Shown here: piece by piece, positions 9,234 through 18,073 of the stretch
Position numbering within the stretch: position 1 is the first letter of the stretch
Layout: every line of letters begins with the position of its first letter
The notes under the pieces: model-generated
Seen by the model: the letters and a program-made list of their open reading frames with translations, nothing else
What the model was told of the DNA's origin: nothing
The model's database searches: none
From: Lewinellaceae bacterium
GTDB taxonomy: Bacteria > Bacteroidota > Bacteroidia > Chitinophagales > Saprospiraceae
Reading direction: 5' to 3'
Length of the DNA: 64,000 nt
Assembly (NCBI GenBank): GCA_020636355.1
Contig: JACJYB010000005.1
Coordinates: 1-64,000 of the forward strand
Position numbers and translations under genes: made by a program

Positions 9234-9253
9234 AATCAACCTTTTGGTTGATT
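9234..9253. promoter_or_regulatory. 8-bp inverted repeat with TTTT loop upstream of mannonate dehydratase
   Basis: AATCAACC and GGTTGATT form perfect arms around TTTT, ending 23 bases before ATG 9277. The flanking genes are divergent, so a terminator is unlikely here; an operator or 5' leader hairpin for the uronate gene fits better. A TGAATTTG sequence at about 9267-9274 resembles the Bacteroidota -7 element TAnnTTTG with one mismatch. Confidence 0.4.
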
Positions 9254-9276
9254 TTAGCGATTAAATTGAATTTGTT

Positions 9277-10461
9277 ATGATCGCCATGGAACAGACCATG
9301 CGATGGTTCGGGCCCAATGACCCGGTTTCATTACGGGACATCCGCCAGGCTGGGTGTACCGGGATAGTTACTGCCCTGCATCATTTACCCGTAGGTTTAA
9401 CCTGGACGAAGGAGGAGATCCGGATGCGTCAGGCCATGATTGAAGCAGAGGGAATGAAGTGGGCGGTGGTTGAAAGCCTGCCTGTTCATGAAGACATCAA
9501 AAAAAGAAGCGGTCATTACCAGGAATACATCAACAACTACCAGGAGAGTTTGCGCAACCTGGGTGCGTGCGGAGTACGGGTAATCACTTATAATTTTATG
9601 CCTATTCTGGATTGGGTCCGTACCAATCTGGAATACGTCGTAGAAGATGGAAGCCGGGCACTCCGATTCGAATTAGAAGCATTGATTGCTTTTGACCTTT
9701 ACATGCTGCAAAGACCCAATGCCGGGCAGGAATATGCCCCTTCCCAGGTAGCCATGGCCAAAGCCTATTACGATGCCTTAAGCGATTCTTCGAAAAAAGA
9801 ACTATACGACACCATCCTTCAGGGACTTCCAGGCAGTGAAGAATCGTTTACGAGAGAAGAGGTACTTGCTGCATTAAACCAATATGAACAGATCCAACCC
9901 CAAGACCTTAAAAGCCATTTATTCGAATTCCTGAAAGCGGTCACGCCGATAGCTGAAGAAGCCGGGGTGGTATTGGCAATCCACCCTGACGACCCTCCTT
10001 TTTCAGTCATGGGTTTGCCGCGTATCATGAGCACCGAACAGGATATAACCGATTTAATACATGCCGTTCCTTCCATGGCAAACGGACTCTGTTTCTGCAC
10101 CGGCTCTTACGGAGCCAGACCGGATAACCATATAGCCGAAATGGCCGCAAAATTTGCCGACCGCGTTTACTTTCTGCATTTGCGGAACACAAAACGGGAT
10201 TCCGAAGGGCATTTTTTTGAAGCGAACCACCTGGAGGGAGACACCAATTTGCCAGAGGTAATTTACCAAATGGTCCTTGAAATGCAACGCCGCAAAAAAT
10301 CGATTCCGGTCCGTCCTGACCATGGTCACCAGATGCTTGATGACCTGGGCAAGAAGACTTATCCGGGGTACAGTGCGATCGGCCGGTTAAGAGGGCTCGC
10401 AGAAATAAGAGGGGTTGAAGCCGGAATTCAACTCATGCTTAAAGCACAACAATCCGCATGA
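9277..10461 (+). CDS. uxuA: Mannonate dehydratase
   Basis: A 394-residue cytosolic enzyme that converts D-mannonate to 2-keto-3-deoxy-D-gluconate in the hexuronate pathway. The N-terminus matches the family closely (MRWFGPNDPVSLRDIRQAG, TALHHLPVG). Metal-binding parts of the barrel are visible: IHPDDPP, NGLCFCTGSYG, FLHLRN and VRPDHGHQM. The length is typical. An internal ATG at 9286 is an equally possible start. The stop codon overlaps the ATG of the next gene by four bases (ATGA), so the MtfA-like peptidase is translationally coupled. No uxaC or kdgK lies in the window, so the rest of the pathway must be elsewhere. It supports use of glucuronate or other uronates released from polysaccharides. 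Confidence 0.96.
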   Translation: MIAMEQTMRWFGPNDPVSLRDIRQAGCTGIVTALHHLPVGLTWTKEEIRMRQAMIEAEGMKWAVVESLPVHEDIKKRSGHYQEYINNYQESLRNLGACGVRVITYNFMPILDWVRTNLEYVVEDGSRALRFELEALIAFDLYMLQRPNAGQEYAPSQVAMAKAYYDALSDSSKKELYDTILQGLPGSEESFTREEVLAALNQYEQIQPQDLKSHLFEFLKAVTPIAEEAGVVLAIHPDDPPFSVMGLPRIMSTEQDITDLIHAVPSMANGLCFCTGSYGARPDNHIAEMAAKFADRVYFLHLRNTKRDSEGHFFEANHLEGDTNLPEVIYQMVLEMQRRKKSIPVRPDHGHQMLDDLGKKTYPGYSAIGRLRGLAEIRGVEAGIQLMLKAQQSA

Positions 10462-11255
10462 ACCCGGTGGGAATGCTGCTCATTGCAGGCTTAGGCACCG
10501 GCTTGGTTCTGATCTGGTTTTTTTTATTCAAAAAAACCAAAACACCGGCAATGAAACCTTTTCTGCCGGTATGGCGGGAATACCTCACCAAGGAGGTGCA
10601 GTTTTACCGCAATCTTTCATCGGACGAGCGGCTTCAGTTTGAATCAAGGATACAATCTTTTCTCCAGGCTGTAATCATCACCGGCGTTGGCACCGACATC
10701 AATGACATCGATCGCTTGCTGGTGGCCACCAGCGCCGTCATCCCGGTCTTTCATTTCTCCAATTGGACCAGATATCCCAATTTGGATGAAGTATTGATCT
10801 ACCCGAACGCATTTCGTGAAGGCGATTATGCCACGCAGGGAGAAGACCGCAATGTATTGGGCATGGTGGGCTGGGGCCCAATGAACCGTAAAATCATTTT
10901 TTCACGACCTTCCCTGCATCGCGGATTTGAACAAGAAGGCCTGACAAATACCGGCATTCATGAGTTCATCCATCTGATCGATAAGGCGGACGGTGCCACG
11001 GATGGTGTGCCCGAGTACTTACTGGAAAAACAATATGTTTTACCCTGGATTCAATTGATTTACCAGGAAATTGAAGCCATCCGTTCGGGCAAATCAGATA
11101 TTCCTCCCTATGGTGCTACAAATCAAACCGAGTTTTTTGCGGTTGCCGGCACTTATTTTTTTCAGCAACCCCACCGGTTTGCATCCGAGCATCCGGAGCT
11201 TTTCCAAATGCTTGAAGACATTTTCAACAGCACTCTTAACAAGCACCAAAAATAA
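10458..11255 (+). CDS. Membrane-anchored MtfA-like zinc peptidase (M90 family)
   Basis: A 265-residue protein of the MtfA / M90 peptidase family. One transmembrane segment at residues 5-24 precedes the domain, unlike the soluble E. coli MtfA. The gluzincin motif HEFIH is at 168-172 (TGIHEFIHLIDK), and the following TDGVPEYLL and NQTEFFAVAGTYFF carry the remaining family residues, the latter probably with the third metal ligand. In enterobacteria MtfA binds the glucose repressor Mlc. No Mlc homologue is visible here, so the target is unknown. It starts inside the stop of the mannonate dehydratase gene (ATGA overlap), suggesting a regulatory or maintenance role tied to uronate use. Confidence 0.85.
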   Translation: MNPVGMLLIAGLGTGLVLIWFFLFKKTKTPAMKPFLPVWREYLTKEVQFYRNLSSDERLQFESRIQSFLQAVIITGVGTDINDIDRLLVATSAVIPVFHFSNWTRYPNLDEVLIYPNAFREGDYATQGEDRNVLGMVGWGPMNRKIIFSRPSLHRGFEQEGLTNTGIHEFIHLIDKADGATDGVPEYLLEKQYVLPWIQLIYQEIEAIRSGKSDIPPYGATNQTEFFAVAGTYFFQQPHRFASEHPELFQMLEDIFNSTLNKHQK

Positions 11256-11314
11256 ATTTTGAACGGGATGATGACCTGTTATCATTTTAAGGTCTTTTCC
11301 GAAATGCTTGTTAA

Positions 11315-11437
11315 ATGGCTGACACGACTGAAAACAAAAACAAATTCTTCTACTGGTATTTCATGGGTACCGTGGCACTGGGTATTGGAATGATCATCGT
11401 TTATGTACTCATGAACTGGCTACATCACAATTCCTGA
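11315..11437 (+). CDS. Small single-pass membrane protein (40 aa)
   Basis: A 40-residue reading frame from ATG 11315 with a short polar N-terminus (MADTTENKNKFF), one hydrophobic helix of about 20 residues (MGTVALGIGMIIVYVL) and a short tail ending WLHHNS. The pattern resembles small inner-membrane proteins that modulate larger complexes. It lies 59 bases after the MtfA-like peptidase gene on the same strand and could be the third gene of that operon. I cannot assign a family. The charge arrangement and the clean helix make it more likely real than chance, but there is no independent evidence of translation. Confidence 0.5.
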   Translation: MADTTENKNKFFYWYFMGTVALGIGMIIVYVLMNWLHHNS

Positions 11438-11496
11438 TCGACCTCAATAAACCCAGAAGTGTCCCGTCGAAAAAGCCGGTGCACCAGACCTGTATC

Positions 11497-12960
11497 TCAT
11501 TCTCTACCGGATTGAGCCTGTCCGGTAAAAGTAGCGTCATATTCGGGGTTTAAGGTCTCTGGAATTGGAGCATTCGTGGCCTGCCACCAATTACTCAGCA
11601 TAGCTTTTAAGGTATCCTCAACCGGCAAGTTTCTTTGATCAAGATTCTCTGATTCTCCCGGATCAGTCGATAAATCATACAACTCATAGCTGTGGTCTTC
11701 CATGTAGTAGAGCAGTTTCCAGTTGCGATACCGCAATGAAGATCCCGGCCTGGTCCGGAATAACCGATCCCGGCTTTCATCTTCTCCCTCCCGATAAGCT
11801 TCCAGATAAACCGGAAAATGCCAGTACAGGGCCCGGTCCGCTAATGGTTGCTTTTCCAGCAATAGATTTTTTAAAGAAACACCGTCAGTCCGTAAATCCG
11901 AATGGATACCAACCAGATCCAGGATGGTAGGAAACAGATCAAGCTGACTGACGGGAGATGAAATGGACGCTCCCTCGGGAATAACTCCAGGCCAATAAAA
12001 CAGGAGCGGCACGCGAACGCCTCCTTCATAATAGCTTCCCTTACCTGCTCTCAGAGGACGCTGACGGGAAAGGTAGGATATACCACCATTGTCTGAGGAA
12101 AAGATGACCAGGGTATTCGAGTCAAGGCCCAGACTATCCACCCGATCCATCAATCGGCCAATATTCCAATCCAGGCGGGTAATCAGTGCAGAATAATCGG
12201 CATTGCTTCCTTGTCCGTCCACCGCTGGCTTACTCATGTAGTGACGGACGAGATCTTTTTCACCTTGTAAAGGCGTATGGATAGCAAAGAATGGCAGATA
12301 CAGAAAAAAGGGTTTCTGATGGGACTCGGTAATATAACGGATTGCTTCATCCGTAAGCCGGTCGGTAAGATATTCCCCGGGAGGCCCATCCGGCAACGCG
12401 ACATTGGAATAGGGACTAAAATAACTTTTCGGATGCCCGGCAGCGCTCCCTGCTATATTCCGATCAAATCCCTGACTGCGTGGATCATTTCCGATGTGCC
12501 ATTTACCCATTGAGCAGGTCTCATATCCTGCTTGCTGCAATGCCTCGGCTATAGTAAGAAAACTATCTGCCAGGATCATCGTGTTCGTAGCAGGAACTAG
12601 TTTTCTTGTCCGTCTGTCGCCGCGTTCTGCCGGGCTGACCGTATAAATACCATGTCTTGGTGTATTTAGCCCGGTTAACAGGCAGGCTCTGCTGGGCGCA
12701 CAGTTTGCCGCACCGGCGTATGCCTCAGTGAAAAAAGTGCCTCGTCGGCTAAGCGCATCAAGATTTGGAGTCTCATAATACTGGGATCCCATAAAAGCGA
12801 CGTCTTTCCAACCGAGATCGTCCGCCAGAATCAGAATTACATTCGGAGGATTCCGGTCCATCGAGCTATGACAGGATAGCTCTACTATTGCCAACCCAAT
12901 AAAGAGCAATTTCCAACATTTGGATCTCCTAACGGGTGTTCCCTTGAAATAATTTGCCAT
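11497..12960 (-). CDS. Sulfatase (S1 family) lipoprotein
   Basis: A 487-residue type I sulfatase that cleaves sulfate esters from carbohydrates. The catalytic Cys87 sits in CAPSR (NCAPSRACLLTG), the motif converted to formylglycine by a maturase not present in the window. Metal ligands are visible in ILADDLGWKD and VIFSSDNGG. A lipoprotein-like signal ends at Cys30 (VELSC), so it probably acts in the periplasm or at the outer membrane. The segments FLYLPFFAIHTPLQ and YDLSTDPGESENL are typical of Bacteroidota polysaccharide sulfatases. Its substrate cannot be read from sequence. The start codon is only 11 bases from that chosen for the divergent lectin-OmpA gene. Confidence 0.93.
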   Translation of the reverse strand: MANYFKGTPVRRSKCWKLLFIGLAIVELSCHSSMDRNPPNVILILADDLGWKDVAFMGSQYYETPNLDALSRRGTFFTEAYAGAANCAPSRACLLTGLNTPRHGIYTVSPAERGDRRTRKLVPATNTMILADSFLTIAEALQQAGYETCSMGKWHIGNDPRSQGFDRNIAGSAAGHPKSYFSPYSNVALPDGPPGEYLTDRLTDEAIRYITESHQKPFFLYLPFFAIHTPLQGEKDLVRHYMSKPAVDGQGSNADYSALITRLDWNIGRLMDRVDSLGLDSNTLVIFSSDNGGISYLSRQRPLRAGKGSYYEGGVRVPLLFYWPGVIPEGASISSPVSQLDLFPTILDLVGIHSDLRTDGVSLKNLLLEKQPLADRALYWHFPVYLEAYREGEDESRDRLFRTRPGSSLRYRNWKLLYYMEDHSYELYDLSTDPGESENLDQRNLPVEDTLKAMLSNWWQATNAPIPETLNPEYDATFTGQAQSGRE

Positions 12961-12971
12961 CAGGGAAGTTA

Positions 12972-14171
12972 ATGATAATGGATTCGAAACCGGGAAAAAA
13001 TCATCAGGAGTTGCCTCCCAACGGGATTTCGAGTAATTTGAATGGGCGTGTAATCACTAATTCGTTGAAAACAATCCGAGACATACCCGTATTTTGGCTT
13101 ATCGCCTTGCTGGCTAGCATTGCTTCACAGGCCATAGCACAAGCCCAGTCATTAAATGTGAATGATTTTGTACTGTCAGGAGATACCAGACAACTTGGCG
13201 ACCGGTGTTTCCGTCTGACTGAGGCGGTAGACTGGGCTTCCGGTTCGATTTGGTATAAGGCGCCCATTCGTCTGGATGCTTCTTTTGAAATGCAGTTGCA
13301 TTTAATGTTAGGCTGTGATGATCGTACCGGAGCGGACGGTATGGTTTTCGTGTTTTCTCCCTATGCCCAGGTAACCGGTCGTCCCGGAGAAGGCATGGGT
13401 TTTTCCGGATTGTATCCCTCATTGGGCATTGAAATTGATACCTGGGAAAATGAACACCTTTCCGATCCACCCCAGGACCATGTAGCCATTCTCCAGCACG
13501 GGTATGTAGATCATCTTTTCAACCTTGAAGGACCGGTGGTCATCAAGAATGTGGAAGATTGTCAACTGCATGATTTTGATATCCGGTGGGATGAGCCAAA
13601 TAAGATCCTGAGTCTTCACCTCGACGGAGCCCGTATCATTACCTACCATGGTGATCTGGTCAAGGAACTCTTTGGAGGAAATCCAGTAGTTTACTGGGGC
13701 GTAACGGCTGCTACCGGCAAATTCAACAACCGACAGGAGATTTGTTTCGAGAAGCTTGAATTTAGTACCGTAGCCACACCTACCGTTTTTACGCCGGCGG
13801 AAGCTCGTGCATTGCTAGGCGGTAAGCTTTCCACCCTAGCCCATATCAGTTACCAAAGTGGTAGCACCAAACTTTTACCGGAATCGGAGCAGGAGCTAAA
13901 CAAACTTGTGCAGCTGATGCGTATGAATCCTTCGCATAAGATCATCATCCAGGGGCATACGGATAATCAGGGTTCGTCTCAGGTAAACCAAAAATTATCG
14001 GAACAACGTGCTCAGACCATTGCTGATTTTCTGATCGCACGCGGGATAAGACCGGATCGCATTCAGGTTCAGGGCTTAGGTGAAGATTTCCCGGAACATT
14101 CCAACGATACACCAAGTGGACGGCTTAAGAACCGCCGCATTATGGTACAACTTTACAAACCGAAAGCCTGA
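12972..14171 (+). CDS. L-type lectin domain fused to OmpA-family peptidoglycan-binding domain
   Basis: A 399-residue exported protein with two parts. Residues about 45-270 look like an L-type (legume/ERGIC-like) lectin sandwich, with GCDDRTGADGMVFVFSP, GMGFSGLYPSLGIEIDTW and VYWGVTAATG. Residues about 285-395 are an OmpA C-terminal domain, with ISYQSGSTKLLPES, IIIQGHTDNQGS, LSEQRAQTIADFL and GRLKNRRIMV, including the conserved Asp and Arg that hold peptidoglycan. A hydrophobic signal segment lies unusually far in (FWLIALLASIASQAIAQ), so the true start may be a later TTG near 13063. It could tether the envelope to surface glycan or display a glycan-binding surface. The divergent neighbour is a sulfatase. 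Confidence 0.82.
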   Translation: MIMDSKPGKNHQELPPNGISSNLNGRVITNSLKTIRDIPVFWLIALLASIASQAIAQAQSLNVNDFVLSGDTRQLGDRCFRLTEAVDWASGSIWYKAPIRLDASFEMQLHLMLGCDDRTGADGMVFVFSPYAQVTGRPGEGMGFSGLYPSLGIEIDTWENEHLSDPPQDHVAILQHGYVDHLFNLEGPVVIKNVEDCQLHDFDIRWDEPNKILSLHLDGARIITYHGDLVKELFGGNPVVYWGVTAATGKFNNRQEICFEKLEFSTVATPTVFTPAEARALLGGKLSTLAHISYQSGSTKLLPESEQELNKLVQLMRMNPSHKIIIQGHTDNQGSSQVNQKLSEQRAQTIADFLIARGIRPDRIQVQGLGEDFPEHSNDTPSGRLKNRRIMVQLYKPKA

Positions 14172-14237
14172 ACGACCGGGAAGAGGCGTTACTTTATTGA
14201 AGTGGTTACTGCTTAGTAGTGTTATGTCCACACTACC

Positions 14238-15596
14238 CTATCTCACCCAAACGGTCTTTACATTGACGAATTCGCGGATACCATGGTGTGACAACTCCCG
14301 GCCAAAGCCACTGAGCTTGATCCCCCCAAAGGGTAATCTGGGATCCGATTTTACCAGGCCATTCACGAAACAGCTACCGGCCTGCAGATCTTGTTGTGCT
14401 ATGCGCTGAGCCCGTCCCTTATCCCCCGAGAAGACTGCAGCTCCCAACCCAAACTCAGAATCATTGGCCAACGCCAGAGCATGCGCTTCACTTTCAGCGC
14501 GGATCAATGGAGCAACCGGTCCAAACAGCTCCTCCCGGAAGGCGGGCATGGCCGGGGTGACATCCGTCAGCACAGTCGGAGGATAATAGGCCCCTACTCC
14601 TTCCGGAATATTCCCTCCAAGAAGTATCCGGGCTCCCATTGCTACCGAACGCAGCACCTGATCATGAAGGTCATCCCTGAGATCAACTCGGGCTAAGGGA
14701 CCTATTCCGGTGGCAGCCTGGGTAGGATCCCCGACGGTAATCTTTTCCATTTCACGAAGGAAAAGGTCGGTAAAAGCGTCGTATACTTCCGGCACAAGAA
14801 TAAATCTTTTGGCTGCGATACATGATTGACCGGCATTAAGTAAACGGCTTTGTACACAGGTCTTCACAGCAAGCTCAAGGTCAGCGTCTGCAAGAATCAG
14901 GTAGGGATCGCTACCTCCTAGCTCAAGGACACATTTTTTTAGGTATTTGCCGGCTTCAGCAGCTACCGATCGTCCGGCAGCTTCACTGCCGGTCAGTGTT
15001 ACCGCTTTTACCTTCGGGTGCGCAATCACCTCTTTAACTTTAGAAGAGGGTATAAGCAATGTGATAAATGCATCTTCGGGGAATCCCGCATCGCTAAAAA
15101 GTTGCTGGATAGCAATGGCACATCCGCTCACATTACTGGCATGCTTCAGCAATGCCGTATTTCCAGCCATCAGTGCGGGGGCAGCAAATCGGAACACTTG
15201 CCAAAATGGAAAATTCCAGGGCATAACGGCCAGGATCACACCCAGGGGCTCGTAAGCTACAAAGCTATCCGAAGCATCGGTCTCGATCCGTTCATTCTGC
15301 AGGAAGCGCTCGGCATGATCCGCATAATACGTACAGACCCAGGCACATTTATCCACCTCCGCCAGAGCTTCTCCCGTTCTTTTCCCCATTTCCATCGTCA
15401 TTAATTTTGCGAGATCTTCCCGCTGGTGCCGAAGCAACTCGGCCAGCTTGATCATAAGGCTTTTTCGTTCTGAAAATTTTGAGCGCCGGTATGATTCCCA
15501 ACATTGGTGCGAATGGTCTATGCATTCATTCACGTTCGAGGTTTCCGGGTAGTCCTTAATGGTGGAGCCATCAACCGGATTTATGGAATGGAACAT
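14238..15596 (-). CDS. NAD(P)-dependent aldehyde dehydrogenase, succinate-semialdehyde dehydrogenase type
   Basis: A 452-residue aldehyde dehydrogenase, slightly short for the superfamily but normal for the Sad/short SSADH group. Catalytic Cys259 is in NAGQSCIAAKRF and Glu225 in LELGGSDPY. The cofactor region shows GVILAVMPWNFPFWQ and LTGSEAAGRSV. The likely reaction is succinate semialdehyde to succinate. ATG 15596 gives MFHSINPVDGSTI, the usual family start, so the nine residues upstream are discarded. No GABA transaminase is adjacent. It is monocistronic and convergent with the lectin-OmpA gene. Confidence 0.9.
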   Translation of the reverse strand: MFHSINPVDGSTIKDYPETSNVNECIDHSHQCWESYRRSKFSERKSLMIKLAELLRHQREDLAKLMTMEMGKRTGEALAEVDKCAWVCTYYADHAERFLQNERIETDASDSFVAYEPLGVILAVMPWNFPFWQVFRFAAPALMAGNTALLKHASNVSGCAIAIQQLFSDAGFPEDAFITLLIPSSKVKEVIAHPKVKAVTLTGSEAAGRSVAAEAGKYLKKCVLELGGSDPYLILADADLELAVKTCVQSRLLNAGQSCIAAKRFILVPEVYDAFTDLFLREMEKITVGDPTQAATGIGPLARVDLRDDLHDQVLRSVAMGARILLGGNIPEGVGAYYPPTVLTDVTPAMPAFREELFGPVAPLIRAESEAHALALANDSEFGLGAAVFSGDKGRAQRIAQQDLQAGSCFVNGLVKSDPRLPFGGIKLSGFGRELSHHGIREFVNVKTVWVR

Positions 15597-15748
15597 GATC
15601 AAATTGTTTAAGCTAATCCGCAAGGTAATGCATTGGGCAGGATTTGCCAGCGATGCGACCGACTGATCTTAGGGTGATACCCATCGTCCTGCTCTCGAGC
15701 AGTCAGAATAGCCTGTTCCGGTCAATTATTCGGGAACCGGATCAATAC

Positions 15749-16318
15749 CTAATTGTAGAGGGCAGCGAAACTGCACGATTCCTCCAGTTTATGGCGGGCC
15801 CGGGCAAGTCTCATTTTAACCGCCGAGATGGTTAGATTGGTTGTGCCGCTGATTTCTTTCAACGATTTGGATTCAAGGTATTTCATCCGGAAGATGTCAC
15901 GCATATTTTGCGGCAAACGGTTAGCGGCATCAAGGAGCTGCGCGTAATGCATTTCGAGGTCCTGCAACTGCAAACATTCATCTTCATCTTCAGCCCGCAT
16001 ACCGGAAATAATTGGCGATACGTCATCCAGCTTCAGGCACGTGCTAGCTTTCAAGTGGTCCATGCATTCATTTTTCACGGAGCGGAATATCCAAAATTGA
16101 AAATATTGCTCTTCCCTTAGCTGTCCGATTTTGTCCAATGCATTAATGAAAACATCCTGGGCAATATCGAAGGCTGCCTCTTTGTCAGCGGTCAGTTTTA
16201 ATGAATATTGGAATAAACGCGGAAAGTACCGGCTATAAAGTTGGGAGACAGCAGTTTGATCTTTATCCATCTTAATTTGGCGAACCAGATCGGCGTCGGT
16301 AGAAAGAGTTGCTTGCAT
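15749..16318 (-). CDS. ECF-type RNA polymerase sigma factor
   Basis: A 189-residue sigma-70 family protein of the extracytoplasmic-function class. Region 2 is visible as LYSRYFPRLFQYSLKLTADK with AFDIAQDVFINAL and FQFWIFRSVKNECMDHLK; region 4 is LPQNMRDIFRMKYLESKSLKEI with NLTISAVKMRLARARHKL. I chose ATG 16318; ATG 16333 adds five residues and is also possible. No anti-sigma FecR gene is adjacent, and no SusC gene follows, so this is not a standard FecI/FecR/SusCD arrangement. Its regulon is unknown. The 150 bases downstream to the aldehyde dehydrogenase start hold no gene I can support. Confidence 0.92.
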   Translation of the reverse strand: MQATLSTDADLVRQIKMDKDQTAVSQLYSRYFPRLFQYSLKLTADKEAAFDIAQDVFINALDKIGQLREEQYFQFWIFRSVKNECMDHLKASTCLKLDDVSPIISGMRAEDEDECLQLQDLEMHYAQLLDAANRLPQNMRDIFRMKYLESKSLKEISGTTNLTISAVKMRLARARHKLEESCSFAALYN

Positions 16319-16443
16319 GGTGCAATGTTTCATGCAAATGTAGATGCTAACAACCTCGCGAATACGAGGGTTTCAGCGTAATTTGAGTCAGGAGATTTGC
16401 GTATTTTTTCTACGAGATTTTCGTAGGTCGCAAGAAGGATAAT

Positions 16444-17094
16444 TTATTGCCCAGGATCGATGAGCTTATTTTTCATGGCATAGCGGACCAGTCCTGCCGT
16501 GTTTTTAAGATCCAATTTTTCAAGGATATTGGTTCGGTGTGTATCCACTGTCCGAATGCTAATAAAGAGTTTATCGGCAATTTCCTGATTGGAATATTCT
16601 TCGGCAATCAAACGCAGGACTTCAATTTCTCTCTTGGTTAAAGGACTGCGTTCAGGACTGCTTTGCGTCTTACCCCGGATTAATTGATGCAAAATGGTCT
16701 GTGATACATGCTGCGAATAGTAGGTGTCTCCCCGTGAAACCGTCCGTATGGCCTGCAATAACTCGGTAGCCCCAGCTTCCTTTAAAAGATATCCGGAGGC
16801 ACCTGCCTCCAGCATTTTCAGGATATAGGTTGATTCGTCATGCATGGAAAGCACAAGCACCGGTAATTTGGGATATTTTTCCTTGATCCATTTGCAGATA
16901 GCCTCACCCGGCATACCAGGCATATGAATATCCAGGATAACCAGATCACAAGCGGGCAGGTTTTCACACTGATTGATCACCTCCTGACCCGATGAAGCCT
17001 GTCCCACAACCTGCAGGTCGGGCTCTTGCGCGAGGAGGGAAACCAATCCGTCACGGAAGATCTTATGGTCATCTGCTATGAGGATCCTAATCAT
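16444..17094 (-). CDS. NarL/FixJ-family response regulator
   Basis: A 216-residue DNA-binding response regulator. The receiver domain (1-120) has the acidic pair Asp8-Asp9, phosphorylation site Asp55 in VILDIHMPG, and the conserved Lys in SGYLLKEAGA. A LuxR-type helix-turn-helix occupies about 150-210 (LTKREIEVLRLIAEEYSNQEIADKLFI split over the usual helices, then SIRTVDTHRTNILEKL). Its ATG overlaps the stop of the histidine kinase gene by four bases, so the two form a cognate pair. It is the last of four genes in an operon running from 18820. Targets are not evident. Confidence 0.95.
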   Translation of the reverse strand: MIRILIADDHKIFRDGLVSLLAQEPDLQVVGQASSGQEVINQCENLPACDLVILDIHMPGMPGEAICKWIKEKYPKLPVLVLSMHDESTYILKMLEAGASGYLLKEAGATELLQAIRTVSRGDTYYSQHVSQTILHQLIRGKTQSSPERSPLTKREIEVLRLIAEEYSNQEIADKLFISIRTVDTHRTNILEKLDLKNTAGLVRYAMKNKLIDPGQ

Positions 17095-18056
17095 ATTACC
17101 GGTATTTCCACCAAGGCCAACACCCCTTTACCGGGCTGGGATTCCAACACAAATGTGCCTTCGAGAGACCGGGTCCGGTTGCGCACGTTTCGCAGGCCGA
17201 TACCACTGTCAGCCGGATCCAGATTGCTCATTCCTGTCCCATCATCTTCCACACTTAACGTCAGATTTCCGCCATCCGAAGATAATTGCATGTGGATATG
17301 GTTTGCCCGCGCATGTTTTAAAGCATTGTGAAGCAATTCCTGTGCAATCCGGTAGATGCCCAGTTCTTTAGCCTGTTCCAGCCGGGGCACCGACTTGGGA
17401 GCATAGTAGGTGATCTCCAATCCTGGCTGTTCCATGCGTTCACACAAACTTTTCAAGGCAGGCGAAAGCCCAAAATCAAGCAGCGATCCCGGGATCAGGG
17501 CGTGGGAGACCGCCCGTATTTCCTTGGACACGGTATGGATCAGGTCTTTAAGTTCGCTTGCTTTATCGGGTTCACCCGGAGAAGGCGGGGAAATGCTCTG
17601 ATCCACTTTTAGTTGAATAGCAGACATTAGCGGTCCCAAACCATCATGCAATTCTCTGGCCAAACGCATACGTTCAACCTCTTGTCCTTCGACCATAGCC
17701 TCCAGATTTTTATGCTCTAACTGCTTCAGTTCAGTCACGTCGGATGTAATGACCAAAATCCCGCCGAGCATTGGCTTTCCCCAAATGTTGAGGTATTTAC
17801 CGGCCTCGGTTCGGGAAGCGAAAATGCGAAAAGGTTTGAAGTTCGTAGAAGTCTGCTTGTGAATGACTTTATACAATCCTTCTACAGCAGAAAAGAGCTC
17901 CCGGTAGGATTTTTTTTCAAGCGGCAGTTGCGGATCCAATTGTAAATGCATGAAAACATGCTGGTTGTGCCATTGTTCCATTTTGAATTCGTCCAACAAT
18001 ACCAGACCAAATGGCAATTGAAGGACAATGTGTTCATTCAATAATGAGCTATCCAA
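17091..18056 (-). CDS. NarX/LiaS-type sensor histidine kinase (soluble)
   Basis: A 321-residue kinase without transmembrane segments. A divergent PAS-like domain (LPFGLVLLDEF, NIWGKPMLGGILVITSDVTEL) fills residues 10-110. The HisKA_3 dimerisation helix carries His137 in RLARELHDGLGPLMSAIQ. The HATPase domain shows ELLHNALKHARA and SVEDDGTGM followed by GIGLRNVRNR. The reading frame begins at a TTG at 18056 preceded by an in-frame stop, so a TTG start is likely; the first internal ATG would cut the PAS-like domain. It is cytosolic and so probably senses an internal signal. It overlaps the response regulator gene and follows an 84-residue unknown gene by 17 bases. Confidence 0.9.
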   Translation of the reverse strand: MDSSLLNEHIVLQLPFGLVLLDEFKMEQWHNQHVFMHLQLDPQLPLEKKSYRELFSAVEGLYKVIHKQTSTNFKPFRIFASRTEAGKYLNIWGKPMLGGILVITSDVTELKQLEHKNLEAMVEGQEVERMRLARELHDGLGPLMSAIQLKVDQSISPPSPGEPDKASELKDLIHTVSKEIRAVSHALIPGSLLDFGLSPALKSLCERMEQPGLEITYYAPKSVPRLEQAKELGIYRIAQELLHNALKHARANHIHMQLSSDGGNLTLSVEDDGTGMSNLDPADSGIGLRNVRNRTRSLEGTFVLESQPGKGVLALVEIPVI

Positions 18057-18073
18057 AGATCCGTATTAATTCA

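Noticed and set aside
15644..15835. A 63-codon plus-strand frame in the gap after the sigma factor gene
   Set aside because: It overlaps the sigma factor C-terminus and encodes no recognisable pattern; the remaining gap is too short for another gene.
15749..16318. A FecI/FecR/TonB-receptor regulatory set around the ECF sigma factor
   Set aside because: No anti-sigma gene and no receptor gene is adjacent; the neighbours are a dehydrogenase and a NarL-type regulator.
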